Source of the DNA: Spirochaetota bacterium
GTDB lineage: Bacteria > Spirochaetota > UBA4802 > JAFGDQ01
Reading direction: 5' to 3'
Length of the DNA: 64,000 nt
Assembly (NCBI GenBank): GCA_034190085.1
Contig: JAXHTS010000083.1
Coordinates: 1 to 64,000, forward strand
Shown here one piece after another: positions 28,273 to 37,993 of the stretch (positions are counted from its first letter, which is position 1; every line of letters begins with the position of its first letter). The position numbers were made by a program, and so were the translations under genes. The notes under the pieces are model-generated. The model searched no databases and was not told the DNA's origin. It saw nothing but the letters and a program-made list of their open reading frames with translations.

Positions 28273-29385
28273 ATGGAAAGGGATGAGAATAGACAAAACT
28301 TTATCGATATTACAAGGGAAAAATACTATAAAGCAGCATCAGAAGCCAAACCGCTCTTCTGCTGGTTTAGCCTCACTGATATATGCAATCTAGATTGCAA
28401 ATACTGCTTCATTGAAGCAAAATATCATCCTCCAGATTCACCTGAGCCGATGCATCATAAACTCAGCACTAAGGAGGTATGTAATATTATTGATAATATT
28501 GCTGAAGCCGGGACTGAGATTGTGATGTTTGCAGGAGGAGAGCCAACCCTGAGAGAGGATCTGATTGAGATAGTCAGCTATACCTCAAGACGTCTGAGTG
28601 TGGCCATGAATACTAATGGTTATCTGTCAGATGAACGCCTATGCTGGAGCCTGGCCAGGGCCGGGCTGTCTCAGGTAAAGGTTAGCGTGGATGGCCTTCA
28701 GGAGAATCACGACTGGAACAGGGGCCAAGGCTCGTTCCAGAAGACAATGAAGGCATTGACGAACTATAGGATTGCCGGAATTCCCAAGGTGATGCTGATC
28801 ATGACACTCTCCAGCAACAATTATGATGAATTGGAAAGCATGGTGCGGCTTTCTATGGAAATGGGAGTGGATTTTACAATGGTTGAATTTTTGCCCATTG
28901 GCAAGGCATCCGAGAAGCATGAATGGGCGCTGACCAGGGATCAGATAGAAAAGGCTCAGAAATACCTGTCTGAAGCACAGAAGATGTATGGATGGCAGAG
29001 GATCGCTTTTGAAAACCGCTATATTGTTGGTGATGACGAGGTGTGCAAGGGAATATGTATGGATCCCAATATGGGCTGCGGCTTTTATGACTTCTGCGTG
29101 GGGTGTATCAGCGGACTATACAGCTACTGCATAACAGATTCCGGAAAGATTGTGGCAGGTGACATTATGGATATCGTGGCAGGCGATTTAATGAAGGAAA
29201 GCCTTAAGGACATCTGGGAAGGCGCTGAGATATTCAAAATTTTAAGAAACAGAGAGAATCTCAAGGGTAAGTGCGGGAGGTGTCAGTATAAGTACATTTG
29301 CGGAGGATGCAGGAGAAGAGCCTATACATATACCGGCGATATAATGGCCTCAGATCCCGGATGCTGGCGAAATAGCAGTGATTGA
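28273..29385 (+). CDS. Radical SAM protein with SPASM-type C-terminal cysteine domain
   Basis: 370 residues. The radical SAM cluster motif is CNLDCKYC (Cys38, 42, 45), followed by the GGEPTLRED SAM-binding strand. The C-terminal third is cysteine-rich (CKGICMDPNMGCG, CVGC, CGRCQYKYICGGC and a final DPGCW), as in SPASM/twitch proteins that carry extra Fe-S clusters. Such enzymes mature peptides or build cofactors (PqqE-, MftC- and AhbD-like); which one cannot be told. GGGAGGAG lies 4 nt before the ATG. It stands alone, directly downstream of the minisatellite. Confidence 0.88.
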   Translation: MERDENRQNFIDITREKYYKAASEAKPLFCWFSLTDICNLDCKYCFIEAKYHPPDSPEPMHHKLSTKEVCNIIDNIAEAGTEIVMFAGGEPTLREDLIEIVSYTSRRLSVAMNTNGYLSDERLCWSLARAGLSQVKVSVDGLQENHDWNRGQGSFQKTMKALTNYRIAGIPKVMLIMTLSSNNYDELESMVRLSMEMGVDFTMVEFLPIGKASEKHEWALTRDQIEKAQKYLSEAQKMYGWQRIAFENRYIVGDDEVCKGICMDPNMGCGFYDFCVGCISGLYSYCITDSGKIVAGDIMDIVAGDLMKESLKDIWEGAEIFKILRNRENLKGKCGRCQYKYICGGCRRRAYTYTGDIMASDPGCWRNSSD

Positions 29386-29446
29386 TAAAAATAAAAAGCA
29401 TAAATGAATACCTATGAAAATCCCCTATCTATCAAGTCAATAGCAA

Positions 29447-31465
29447 TTACTCGATATTGCTCGCTGTCAATGGGGATAATGCCTTTCGAACCATTTTGTA
29501 ATCGCCACGCGCATTCCATAGGGTAAATCCGCAACAACCACTCTCAAAAACGCCGCGAATTTGATTATTTATGTAACCCTTGCCCCATGTGGGAGATGAC
29601 ATCCGGAAGGCCTGTATATATGGACGCAGGAGGGCGCTTTCTGCCACAAGTTTTTTAGCCCTCTTTCCGCTATGAAAAACGATTCGATAAGGACGTAGTT
29701 CCCTTGGCCCCTTCATATAGAATTTTTTGCCAAAATGAGATGGATAGACCATTGGACAGATGACATCCACAATCTTAGCAAACTCCTCAATATCCTGCCC
29801 GATCCAGTTTCCAAAGTGATACCATGCATTGTAGCCATATACATCCACTGAGATCGGAATAGCGATCTTCTCCCGCGCCTTCCTCAAGAAATGGATCATA
29901 ACCTCTGACTTATATACATCCTTCTCATCGTTATATCTGTAATCGCAACGACTGATGGGGCCGTCGGATGGAAATCTTATATAATCAAACTGTATTTCAT
30001 CAAAACCCAGATGTTCTATCTCCGCCGCAATATCGATGTTGTATTGTTTCACAAAATCCGAGTGCGGATCAACCCAGAATTCACGCGAATTACCCTTCCA
30101 GGGCTTTTTCATTTTTTTATCCCATATGGCATATTTATTATTATAGGCCCTGTATAGACATCTGTCCTTAAATACTACGATCCGGGCTATTGAATATATC
30201 CCATTCCCCTTTAATATCTCCAGATATTTAGCAATATCAGGAAATCCTTTCACAGCCCCAATCTCCTTGGCATATCTGTTTTCAGACGGCGAAAAGATAT
30301 AACCCAGGTCATCCTTCATATCAATTACTATCGAATTCAGATTGCAGGCCTTCATAGTCTCCAATAAACCGTTAAAATTTTTCTTTGTTGACCAAATGCT
30401 GGAATATATACCCCTCTTCCCTGAAGCCCTTGAGGATAATTCATTATTCTTTTGATATCTAAAATCATTGATATGATAATAAATTGAGGGAGATTCTCCG
30501 GTTCTATCTACTATAAAGAGAGATAGGGGGCTAAGGTTTTCTGGAATTCGACTTCGCAGTGTATTAAAACTGACTATTGACCACCGTCTGCTCGCCAAGT
30601 CCATTCTGTATACCCCAATACTGGTGGAGACAAAGAGATATTTTCTAAAGGGAATAACTCCATATATATCGACCATATCCTTTTTTTCTATGGGCATATT
30701 TAAATTGCTCCACGACTTGCCCTTATCTGATGATATGTAAATACCGCCGGAAAAACTTAAACCCGCATAGAGTGTATTTTGGTCGCTGTTGTCAAATGCA
30801 ATCACAGATATTTCCTCAGAAAAGCATAGCTTCCCTGCATAGGGCTCCCTTGGAAGGCCTGAGGAAGAACTTACAAAACGCGTATTCCTCTTCTTATACA
30901 ATCCATTAAAGGATGTGCCGGTATAGAATTCAGATGTATTATCTCTCACAGCAAGAGCGGTGATATAATTTCTCTTTTTTAATCCATTCATAGATACAAT
31001 ACCCCAGCCCTTCCCGCCATCAATTGTTTTAAAGATCGTATGCTTCGTTGCCAGAACCATAACATCAGGATTATCATCATCTATGTCAATTGCTGATATC
31101 TTTCTATATTCAGTATTATTTGACAGACCATATCTCGCAAGAAAATCAGGGGTATTCAGGTCCTTCCACCTGTATTCCTGATTTTCGAATCTGAAGATGC
31201 CGGAATTCCCAGTTATCAGATATAGATTTTTATTCTTGTCAATTAACATCTTTTCAGGAATAAAATCCATTGGCAATCCCATGTTAAAATTTTGCCAACT
31301 GTGACCCTCATCTCCTGAGATCAGTAGCCCCCTCTCCGCTGACAATAGGATAACCTGCATGTCAGATGAATACAGCATGGGCACATGGAACATAATTAAA
31401 ATTGGCAACAGAAATAAGATTAAATAGACTAAAAGATTAATTCGATTTTGCCTTGAACTTTTCAT
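29447..31465 (-). CDS. DUF4015 glycosidase-like protein with N-terminal BNR/sortilin-type propeller
   Basis: About 672 residues. An N-terminal hydrophobic export or anchor segment (LLVYLILFLLPILIMF) is followed by a beta-propeller with Asp-box-like repeats (SGDEGHSW, TIDGGKGW, SSDKGKSW). The C-terminal half, from about residue 350, is a DUF4015 (PF13200) TIM-barrel domain with KRGIYSSIWS, VIDMKDDLG and DEIQFDYIRFP. The family is annotated as putative glycosyl hydrolase. The ATG at 31465 is preferred to the TTG at 31468. It overlaps the end of the XPB helicase gene by about 30 nt, so it is co-transcribed with it. A paralogue of the catalytic part is at 40617-42074. Confidence 0.82.
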   Translation of the reverse strand: MKSSRQNRINLLVYLILFLLPILIMFHVPMLYSSDMQVILLSAERGLLISGDEGHSWQNFNMGLPMDFIPEKMLIDKNKNLYLITGNSGIFRFENQEYRWKDLNTPDFLARYGLSNNTEYRKISAIDIDDDNPDVMVLATKHTIFKTIDGGKGWGIVSMNGLKKRNYITALAVRDNTSEFYTGTSFNGLYKKRNTRFVSSSSGLPREPYAGKLCFSEEISVIAFDNSDQNTLYAGLSFSGGIYISSDKGKSWSNLNMPIEKKDMVDIYGVIPFRKYLFVSTSIGVYRMDLASRRWSIVSFNTLRSRIPENLSPLSLFIVDRTGESPSIYYHINDFRYQKNNELSSRASGKRGIYSSIWSTKKNFNGLLETMKACNLNSIVIDMKDDLGYIFSPSENRYAKEIGAVKGFPDIAKYLEILKGNGIYSIARIVVFKDRCLYRAYNNKYAIWDKKMKKPWKGNSREFWVDPHSDFVKQYNIDIAAEIEHLGFDEIQFDYIRFPSDGPISRCDYRYNDEKDVYKSEVMIHFLRKAREKIAIPISVDVYGYNAWYHFGNWIGQDIEEFAKIVDVICPMVYPSHFGKKFYMKGPRELRPYRIVFHSGKRAKKLVAESALLRPYIQAFRMSSPTWGKGYINNQIRGVFESGCCGFTLWNARGDYKMVRKALSPLTASNIE

Positions 31466-33131
31466 CAACCATTTCCCTATTTAGAATAATATAAGAATAC
31501 CCCTGCTCAGTGAGGAATAGCTGTCTCTTAAGAGAGAAGGTCTCCTCTACGGAATTTGCTGTAACGATAGTATAGAAGTAGGCGCTGTTGTCGTCCTTCT
31601 TGAGACGCAGGATCCTCCCCAATCTCTGAGCCTCTTCCTGACGGGATCCGAAGGTGCCGGAAACCTGAATTGCCACACTTGCATCCGGAAGGTCAACTGC
31701 AAAATTTGCCACCTTTGATACAATGAGTCTCTTTAGCTCGCCCCTTCTAAAAGCAGAGTATAAGGTCTCCCTCTCTGGCACAGGGATCTTCCCGGTAATT
31801 ATCGGAAACCTGAATCTTTTTGCTAACTCATTTAATTGTGATATGTACTGCCCTATTATCAGAATTTGCGCATCTTTGTGGTAATCTATAATCTTTTGAA
31901 CTATCCTTAATTTTTCCGGATTTTCCGAAGCTATTCTGAACTTATCTCTCTCAGGAGCAACTGAATAATTATACCTCTGTGATTCGGGAAGATCTATCTT
32001 TATCTCTGTGCAAAGGGCCTCTGCAATCCAGTTTGCCTTTTCCAATACCTTCCAGGGCATATCATACTTTTTGGGACCGATCAAGCTGAATACATCTGAT
32101 TCCATCCCATCTTCTCTAATAAGAGTCGCTGTAAGCCCCAACCTTCTCTTTGATTGTATTTCAGAGGTCATTCTGAATATTGGAGCCGGAAGCAGATGTA
32201 CCTCATCATAAATGATAAGCCCCCAATTCTTTGATCTGAATAGATCAAAATGCAGAAAATCATCCTTTTTGTTTTTTCTATATGTCAGTATATGATAAGT
32301 CGCAATCGTTATAGGCCTTATCTCCTTCTTCTCACCGGAGAATTCACCAATCGCATCAACTGATAGACTCGTCTTCCCCAACAGCTCTTCCTTCCATTGT
32401 CTTAATGCTACTGTATTTGCCACCAATATAAGGGATTGGGTCTGCATAAGAGAGATCACTCCAATTCCTACTATGGTTTTTCCCGCTCCGCAAGGAAGAA
32501 CAACAACACCGCTGCCGCCATCAGGCCCGCCTCCTCTATGAAATGCATTTATTGCATTCTGCTGATAATCCCGTATAATAAATGGGATATTCCCTGACAT
32601 AAATTTTCTAAGCTCTAATATACATAAATCACCATCTTCATAGCCAGCTAAATCTTCAACAGGATACCCAATCTTAATCAGAGCCTGTTTCACATGACCT
32701 CGAAGGTTATGCTTCACCTTAACACTGTAATCATCAATTACCTTATCAACATATTGCTCAATCCCTTTTGTATGAATAATCTCCTTAATGATAAGGGGAT
32801 CAGCGGCCCTTAAAACCAGAGTGTCCTCTACCTTTTCAAGTTTCAAAAGACCATATCTTCTCAACTGTTCTTTTATTGTGAGCAAAACACTCTGAGGGAC
32901 TGGATAACGCGAGTAACATTTTAACTTTTTAATAATCTCTTCAAATATGAGTCCTGATGATGCGGCATTCCAGAGGGATAGTGGGGTGATTCTGTATGTA
33001 TGCATATGCTCAGGGCTCTTCTCCAACTCTGCAAAGGGGGAAATCGCATCCCTGGCATTCTCAAAATCGGGATTATCAACCTCAAGCAGTAATGTATTAT
33101 CGCTTTGTACTATTAAGGGTTTTTGTTGCAT
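31437..33131 (-). CDS. XPB/ERCC3-type DNA helicase
   Basis: 564-residue superfamily 2 helicase. The N-terminal quarter matches the XPB/Ssl2 N-terminal domain (LSLWNAASSGL). The helicase core follows: PCGAGKT (motif I), YDEVH (motif II), GLTATL (motif III), then QVSGTFGSRQEEAQRLGRILR (motifs V and VI). Bacterial XPB homologues occur in spirochaetes, actinobacteria and others, and are thought to help nucleotide excision repair or transcription. Length is normal for the bacterial form. The next gene (DUF4015) overlaps its 3' end; whether the link is functional is unknown. SD is weak. Confidence 0.92.
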   Translation of the reverse strand: MQQKPLIVQSDNTLLLEVDNPDFENARDAISPFAELEKSPEHMHTYRITPLSLWNAASSGLIFEEIIKKLKCYSRYPVPQSVLLTIKEQLRRYGLLKLEKVEDTLVLRAADPLIIKEIIHTKGIEQYVDKVIDDYSVKVKHNLRGHVKQALIKIGYPVEDLAGYEDGDLCILELRKFMSGNIPFIIRDYQQNAINAFHRGGGPDGGSGVVVLPCGAGKTIVGIGVISLMQTQSLILVANTVALRQWKEELLGKTSLSVDAIGEFSGEKKEIRPITIATYHILTYRKNKKDDFLHFDLFRSKNWGLIIYDEVHLLPAPIFRMTSEIQSKRRLGLTATLIREDGMESDVFSLIGPKKYDMPWKVLEKANWIAEALCTEIKIDLPESQRYNYSVAPERDKFRIASENPEKLRIVQKIIDYHKDAQILIIGQYISQLNELAKRFRFPIITGKIPVPERETLYSAFRRGELKRLIVSKVANFAVDLPDASVAIQVSGTFGSRQEEAQRLGRILRLKKDDNSAYFYTIVTANSVEETFSLKRQLFLTEQGYSYIILNREMVDEKFKAKSN

Positions 33132-33593
33132 ATTAATTATTGATCTATTATCTTCCTGATGCTCAAGGTTTAATTTTAGGGATAATATTTATGTCCAGTT
33201 ATGTCAGGATTTTTTTGAGATATGCTACTCAGTAAAACCTGATCTATAACAATTGATTAGGATTGAATAATAATTTAATATTTCGATACACCGCCATAAG
33301 ACAACAAGCTATTCATTATGACTCATTTCTATATTTTGAAAACATATTTTTGTCAAACTATTATTTATAGTAAGGTCATTTATGAAAGCTGAGGGGTACT
33401 TGAGGAAGACTATCAACTCATTCTGAACAAAATGGCAAGAACCTTTTGACTATATTCTATATTTGCTGCATCAATTTAATCTTAGGATTGATTCCTATAC
33501 ATTAACAGGTAGTATTATTTTCTCTATATTGATTACCCTCCCCTAAACCCTCCTTCTGATCGTCAGGCTTGTCTTCTATAATAATAATGCAGT
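33132..33593. other. 462-bp intergenic region left of the IS3 remnant
   Basis: AT-rich DNA between the XPB gene start and the left inverted repeat of the decayed IS3 element. No gene or strong structure is supported; it should contain the XPB promoter. Confidence 0.5.
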
Positions 33594-33656
33594 TGCTCCC
33601 CTTTTCAGGACACTTAGTTAAGCATATTACCGATAATAAGTTTCAAGGAGTATGTA

Positions 33657-33929
33657 ATGATTTCAAGAAGAAACTACGACAGATAATTTAAAATTGACGC
33701 AGTTGAATTACTAAAGAGAAGCGGGAAGACTGCAGTAGAAATATCACAAGAATTAGGTATAAAGAGTGATTTATTATCAAGATGGAAAAGGGAATTTGAT
33801 GAAGAGAACAAATTACCACTTTCAGGTCAGGGTAATCCTATAGATGAGGAGTTAACCCGATTAAGGAAAGAGAATGCAAATCTTACGATGGAGCGTGAAA
33901 TACTAAAAAAAGCCTCGGCCATTTTCTAA
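33657..33929 (+). pseudogene. IS3-family transposase orfA (nonsense-mutated)
   Basis: It starts MISRRNYDR and is then cut by TAA at 33684-33686, where related proteins have Gln (CAA). The rest of the frame stays open and gives the HTH (KTAVEISQELGI...LLSRW) and the leucine-zipper-like tail (LRKENANL...EILKKAS) typical of orfA. AAGGAG precedes the ATG. Confidence 0.9.
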
Positions 33930-33940
33930 ACACCCGGGAA

Positions 33941-34811
33941 ATGAAATATCAATACAAGAAAAATAATAGCAATATTTTTCCAGTTAAGAAAATGGCCGAA
34001 GTATTACAAGTCTCTCGAAGCAGCTATTATGGCTGGTTAAAATCAAAATATAGCAATCATGAGCTTTGGGATATAAAATTATTGAAAGAGATTAGAAGTA
34101 TATTTAAATCAAATCGTTGTAAATATGGGAGTCCGAGAATATATAGAAATCTGAAAGGCACAAAATATTCCTGATCAAGGGGACGAATAGTGAGAATTAT
34201 GCGGAAGAACAATATAGTAGCCCGAAAGAAATGTAAATATAAGATTACCAAGTATTCGTCCCATAATTATTCAGTATCTCCGAATCTTATTAATCGTAAT
34301 TTCACAGTTGATGCAGCTAATGTTTGTTGGGTAAGCGATATAAGTTATATATCTACAAGTGAAGGCTGGCTCTATCTCTGTATAATTCTTGATTTGTTTT
34401 ATAGAATGATTGTAGGCCGGTCAATGGCATCTCATATTAGAGCTGATCTTGCTATAGATGCACTGACTATAGCTGTTACTCATAGGAAACCGAATCCTTG
34501 ATTGATTTTTCATTCAAATAGAGAAATTCAGTATGCATCTGAATCATTTAGAGAAAAATCGAAAACATATAAAATGGTTCAGAGCATGAGTAGAAAGGGA
34601 GATTGCTGGGATAATGCATGTGCTGAAAGTTTCTTCTCAACATTAAAGATGGAGGAAGTCTATAAAAGAAATTATAAGACCAGAAAAGAGGCACAAGAAT
34701 TTATTTTTGAATATATTGAGTTCTTTTTATAATAGACAGATGATCCATTCTTATTTTGACCATATGAGTCCTGCAAAGTATGAAGAATTGCAGCTTAAAA
34801 ATATAGCTTAG
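33941..34811 (+). pseudogene. IS3-family transposase orfB (two stops, frameshift, catalytic Asp changed)
   Basis: The frame shows the IS3 N-terminal helix-turn-helix region (SRSSYYGWLKSK) and rve integrase core. Two TGA codons interrupt it, at 34172-34174 and 34499-34501; both could derive from GGA. Near 34727 an extra T in a T-run shifts the frame, so that the expected tail (YNRQ...MSPAKYEE) is read in another frame up to the TAG at 34811. The first catalytic Asp (WVSDIS) and the Glu (CAESFFSTLK) remain, but the second Asp motif HSDRG has become HSNRE. Confidence 0.9.
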
Positions 34812-34835
34812 CAATGTGTCCAGAAAAACGGGGCA

Positions 34836-36155
34836 AACCCAGTTTCTTTTAAAACTAAAATTTGATTTGGCAACTTTTTAAAATATTTTGTTGTATCATT
34901 CCATACAATGCGTCGCAAAATATTCTGAAGATCCCTACTTGATGTATCAGCCTTATTTCTTATTACTTTTTCACATATCATGTTTATTGCGATGTGGGTC
35001 AGTAGGGCATAGGCAAAACAAACAAGATGCAGGTGTGTAACTACAGCCTTATATGAACGATTTTGATAACACCTGAACCCCAAAAGCTGTTTAGCATCTT
35101 TAAAAAATATTTCTATATTCCAGCGTGCATCATATGATTTGATTATATCCGATGCTTTCAATTCCGGATGATCAGTCACTCAACAGAGTATAGTTTTCTC
35201 AAATTTTTTTTGGAATAAATTATGTGAACAGTTCCCAATCTGCTCAGCTCAAGCCAACCTGTATCAACATATTTAAAAAACCGCGACTCTGTTTTCTTTG
35301 GGAATCTTCATTATTAATTTTTTTCTTGTCTTGTAACAATATGAACCATAAAAACCTGATCTCAACTTTTTTCCTCTCTTTTGGTATTCCTGTTGGATTT
35401 TAAGACTGATACGAAAGGAAAATCTTTCTTACGGCATGCTTTTACTACAGTGGGACTCAGTTAGAAAATATCAAAAAAAACTATAACCGGAATTCCTTCT
35501 GGCAGTGTAAATGATTGAATTAAGTCAGCCGCAGGTTCTGTTAATTTTTAAATGCAATGCTGAGTTCTTCACAGTCTTTATCTTTTACTTATAATCTGAT
35601 ATCAAATGGAATAGTAATATCTCTGACTCGTAATGTAGCTTTGACATACTGATGACTCCATGTTGATTTCTTGATTAGCGGACCGTAGACCCAGTCAAGG
35701 GTATCCATCTTTTTACCTCGTTTCCATTTTTTCGAGTCATCAAGTGTTAAATATATCGTGTCCTTTTTAGTGAGTTTGAGGGATCTGAGTAAATCATATG
35801 CTTTATGCGCTAACACTGCCTTCGGATTCCATCGTGCAACATTCACACAATTACTAAACCGCGTTAGGTGGCTGAAATTACTATTGTCAAGATAATTACA
35901 AAGTGATGTAATATTTTTATTATCCTGGGATATTGCAATGAGAAGCAATAATATCCGAAAATACTTGAAATGATCAAAACAAAATTCAGTTTTCAAAGAG
36001 CGAAAAAAAATCTCCAGACTGGAATGGAAACGGACGATTTTGACCATAACCATAAAGGTAATAACTCCTATGAAATTTTGGTTGGATACTTTTTTCATCG
36101 GTAGTTTTACCTCTATTTGTCTTTTCCCTCCATCAGCCAAGTTGAGTAATAACAA
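34836..36155 (-). pseudogene. Decayed DDE (IS4/IS701-like) transposase
   Basis: Two open pieces belong to one old transposase. The N-terminal piece (36155-35589) has the first catalytic region YLTLDDSKKWKRGKK and ends at IPFDIRL. The C-terminal piece (35179 down to about 34836) has the YDARWNIEIFFKDAKQLLGF motif with the catalytic Glu. The 400 bp between, translated on the same strand, still shows KKDFPF and other transposase-like words, but with many stops and frameshifts. The last residues (GFAPFFWTHC) are read from the neighbouring IS3 inverted repeat, so the native C-terminus is lost. Confidence 0.8.
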
Positions 36156-36494
36156 ACTAATAAATAAACAGGTAACTGCTATATAAGTGATTGGTAAAGA
36201 AAGTTGCTCACATAGTCACCCCTTCAAATGCATTAGTCTTTATAGAATAGAATCAAGATGAGACTTCTGCTTTCATAGAACCTGGACAATGGCATCTGTC
36301 AAACAGTATCTAAATACAATAAGATAATATCGTTTATGAGCTTCTATAAATTCATTTTTCATTATAATAGCTGTTTTTATCAGAAGAAGTCACAAGTAAT
36401 AATTGAAATGACATGTAAATTGAAAGGAACTGCTTATCTAAAGATAAAGATACACCAGCTTGATTTAATTGCCATGCCGATAAAGCTCATTAAT
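36156..36494. other. 339-bp region between the transposase remnant and the START-domain gene
   Basis: AT-rich, with no supported gene. It may contain the 5' end of the decayed element, but I cannot find a matching inverted repeat on the other side. Confidence 0.45.
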
Positions 36495-37187
36495 TTAATT
36501 GAATTCTTGTTGCTCATAAGCGCTTGTCTTTTGTGCGGAGAATCTATCCTTTGCCATTTTAATATACTTTTCCTTTCTAACCATTCTTTGCATTCCTTTC
36601 ATCATATCAATTAAAGAATTTTTGAAAAACAAGTTTATGATTGTAGCAGGCAGATGCCCCCTAATATTTACCTTTGATTGATAAGAAAAGAATGTCCTGT
36701 TTGGATCAACCCTTTTATAATCCCAATGCCCCAATAGTTCCATTCTCACATATTTTTTTTTAAAGGTTACCTTACTCTCATTTGTGGGATTAAAATAATG
36801 AATATATGTTCCATTATCAAAATCAATCGCACTTTTAACTTCAAACACAGCAAGCCTGTCTGAAACAGGCCATGGTAAATTTGTGATGGTATAAAAAACA
36901 AGATTATAATCATCATCCTTATGGTCGTATCCAGAATCTTTACATTTAGGCATCCAATAAATATAGGCAGGTATATCAATTAGAACCTCTGCCACAACCT
37001 CAACAGGTGCATCAATATATGCAATAGCTAAACATTCCTTGATATTGCTTCCATCAACATCCTTGGTATACACATTAATCCCATCCTTACTTTTTGCTAA
37101 TTCCCAATCGTTACCTGCGAGTGATATTGAATAAAATATTATAAGAAAAGAGGTAATCCCCCAAAAAAAGTTAAATCCATCTTTCAT
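36495..37187 (-). CDS. Exported START/SRPBCC-domain lipid-binding-like protein
   Basis: 230 residues. An N-terminal hydrophobic signal segment (FLIIFYSISLAG) is followed by a START-like domain: WELAKSKDGINVYTKDV, then IDAPVEVVAEVLIDI, YTITNLPWPVSDRLAVF and GHWDYKRVDP, in the order seen in StAR/START proteins. These fold into a hydrophobic pocket that binds lipids or sterols. The protein is probably periplasmic. GAGGA lies a few nt before the ATG. It is followed only by IS debris, so it seems a single-gene unit. Ligand unknown. Confidence 0.82.
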   Translation of the reverse strand: MKDGFNFFWGITSFLIIFYSISLAGNDWELAKSKDGINVYTKDVDGSNIKECLAIAYIDAPVEVVAEVLIDIPAYIYWMPKCKDSGYDHKDDDYNLVFYTITNLPWPVSDRLAVFEVKSAIDFDNGTYIHYFNPTNESKVTFKKKYVRMELLGHWDYKRVDPNRTFFSYQSKVNIRGHLPATIINLFFKNSLIDMMKGMQRMVRKEKYIKMAKDRFSAQKTSAYEQQEFN

Positions 37188-37728
37188 TGGTTCCTCACTA
37201 TATTCCCCTTAGTATATATTTATTACAATTATTCTGATAAACAACAATAGAAATAAACAATAGAAGACTTCAAATAAGTCAACCATAATATTCCCACTGG
37301 AATAAACGCGTGAATTGATAAGCCGAAGTGAAGGGGTGCGGGAGTAAGGTTAGTTATTCAATTTTGTGATTCCCTTTATCCTAAAACTGATGAAACCATG
37401 CTGAAATACCAGAAGATTCCCGCACTTCGACCGAATTGACAAAAGATATAATTTACTAATTCGAAATATTTATTCATTACCTATTCCATACATAAAATAG
37501 ACTTGATGTATTTCATTACTCATACAATTAGTATTTTATATCATAGGCTGAATGAATTGACTTTAATAGTTAATTATACCGAAAATATTCTATAATCAGC
37601 ACTAAAAACAAGGCTCTTAACTCCTTGTGGAGGATTTTAACAAATAATCTCACCATACTATTGCTTTGGGGATGGATATTTATACGGAAGAAAATTAAAT
37701 GGGTAGGTTACACTATTTTGTACATGTC

Positions 37729-37760
37729 ATTCCGGTTGATACGAAGTGGAATACCGGAAT
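37729..37760. repeat. Inverted repeat ATTCCGGT / ACCGGAAT
   Basis: Perfect 8-bp arms at 37729-37736 and 37753-37760, preceded by TGTC and followed by CTC. The TGTCATTCCGG start resembles the sequence around 16830-16930, so both may be copies of one dispersed element. Confidence 0.6.
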
Positions 37761-37883
37761 CTCTATATTGAAAGAAATATATTCATTAGAGACTCCCCCC
37801 TCCCTAGGAATAACATAGATTAGAACATTTCATTTTAAATTAACTACTACTATTTATGCTTATTAATAAAATCGATATTTTTA

Positions 37884-37913
37884 TTGACACAAAAATATAT
37901 TAGATCATTATAT
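37884..37913 (+). promoter_or_regulatory. Possible promoter of the B12-binding radical SAM gene
   Basis: A consensus -35 TTGACA (37884-37889) is followed after 18 nt by TTATAT (37908-37913), about 80 nt before the ATG at 37994. The -10 is imperfect. Confidence 0.4.
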
Positions 37914-37993
37914 CCAAAATTTATAATAAATATATAGATGCATAATTTACCTCGCCACATCTATTTTTGATAATAATATAAAGGAGAACTTAA

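Larger units (their letters stand above)
33594..34835 (+). mobile_element. Decayed IS3-family insertion sequence
   Basis: About 1.24 kb, bounded by imperfect 30-bp terminal inverted repeats: the left starts TGCTCCCCTTTTCAGGACAC (33594) and the right, read inward, TGCCCCGTTTTTCTGGACAC (34835), matching at 23 of 30 positions. Inside are orfA and orfB in the IS3 arrangement, with an A7 slippery run at 33905-33911 and orfB in the -1 frame. Both ORFs are broken (see their entries), so the element cannot move by itself. No clear target duplication is seen. Confidence 0.88.
37188..37993. other. 806-bp divergent intergenic region with inverted repeats
   Basis: Between the START gene (minus) and the B12-radical SAM gene (plus). 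It holds widely spaced complements GTGCGGGA (about 37337) and TCCCGCAC (about 37418), the hairpin 37729-37760 and a promoter-like sequence near 37884. No coding region is supported. Confidence 0.5.

Noticed and set aside
34172-34501. TGA codons in the IS3 orfB as selenocysteine or recoded tryptophan
   Set aside because: orfA also has a TAA stop, orfB has a frameshift and a lost catalytic Asp, and no SECIS-like hairpin follows; simple decay explains all of it. Other genes in the window use TGA as a normal stop.
37321-37430. GTGCGGGA ... TCCCGCAC as a structured RNA
   Set aside because: The 8-bp complements are about 75 nt apart with an unstructured AT-rich interior; too weak to call.
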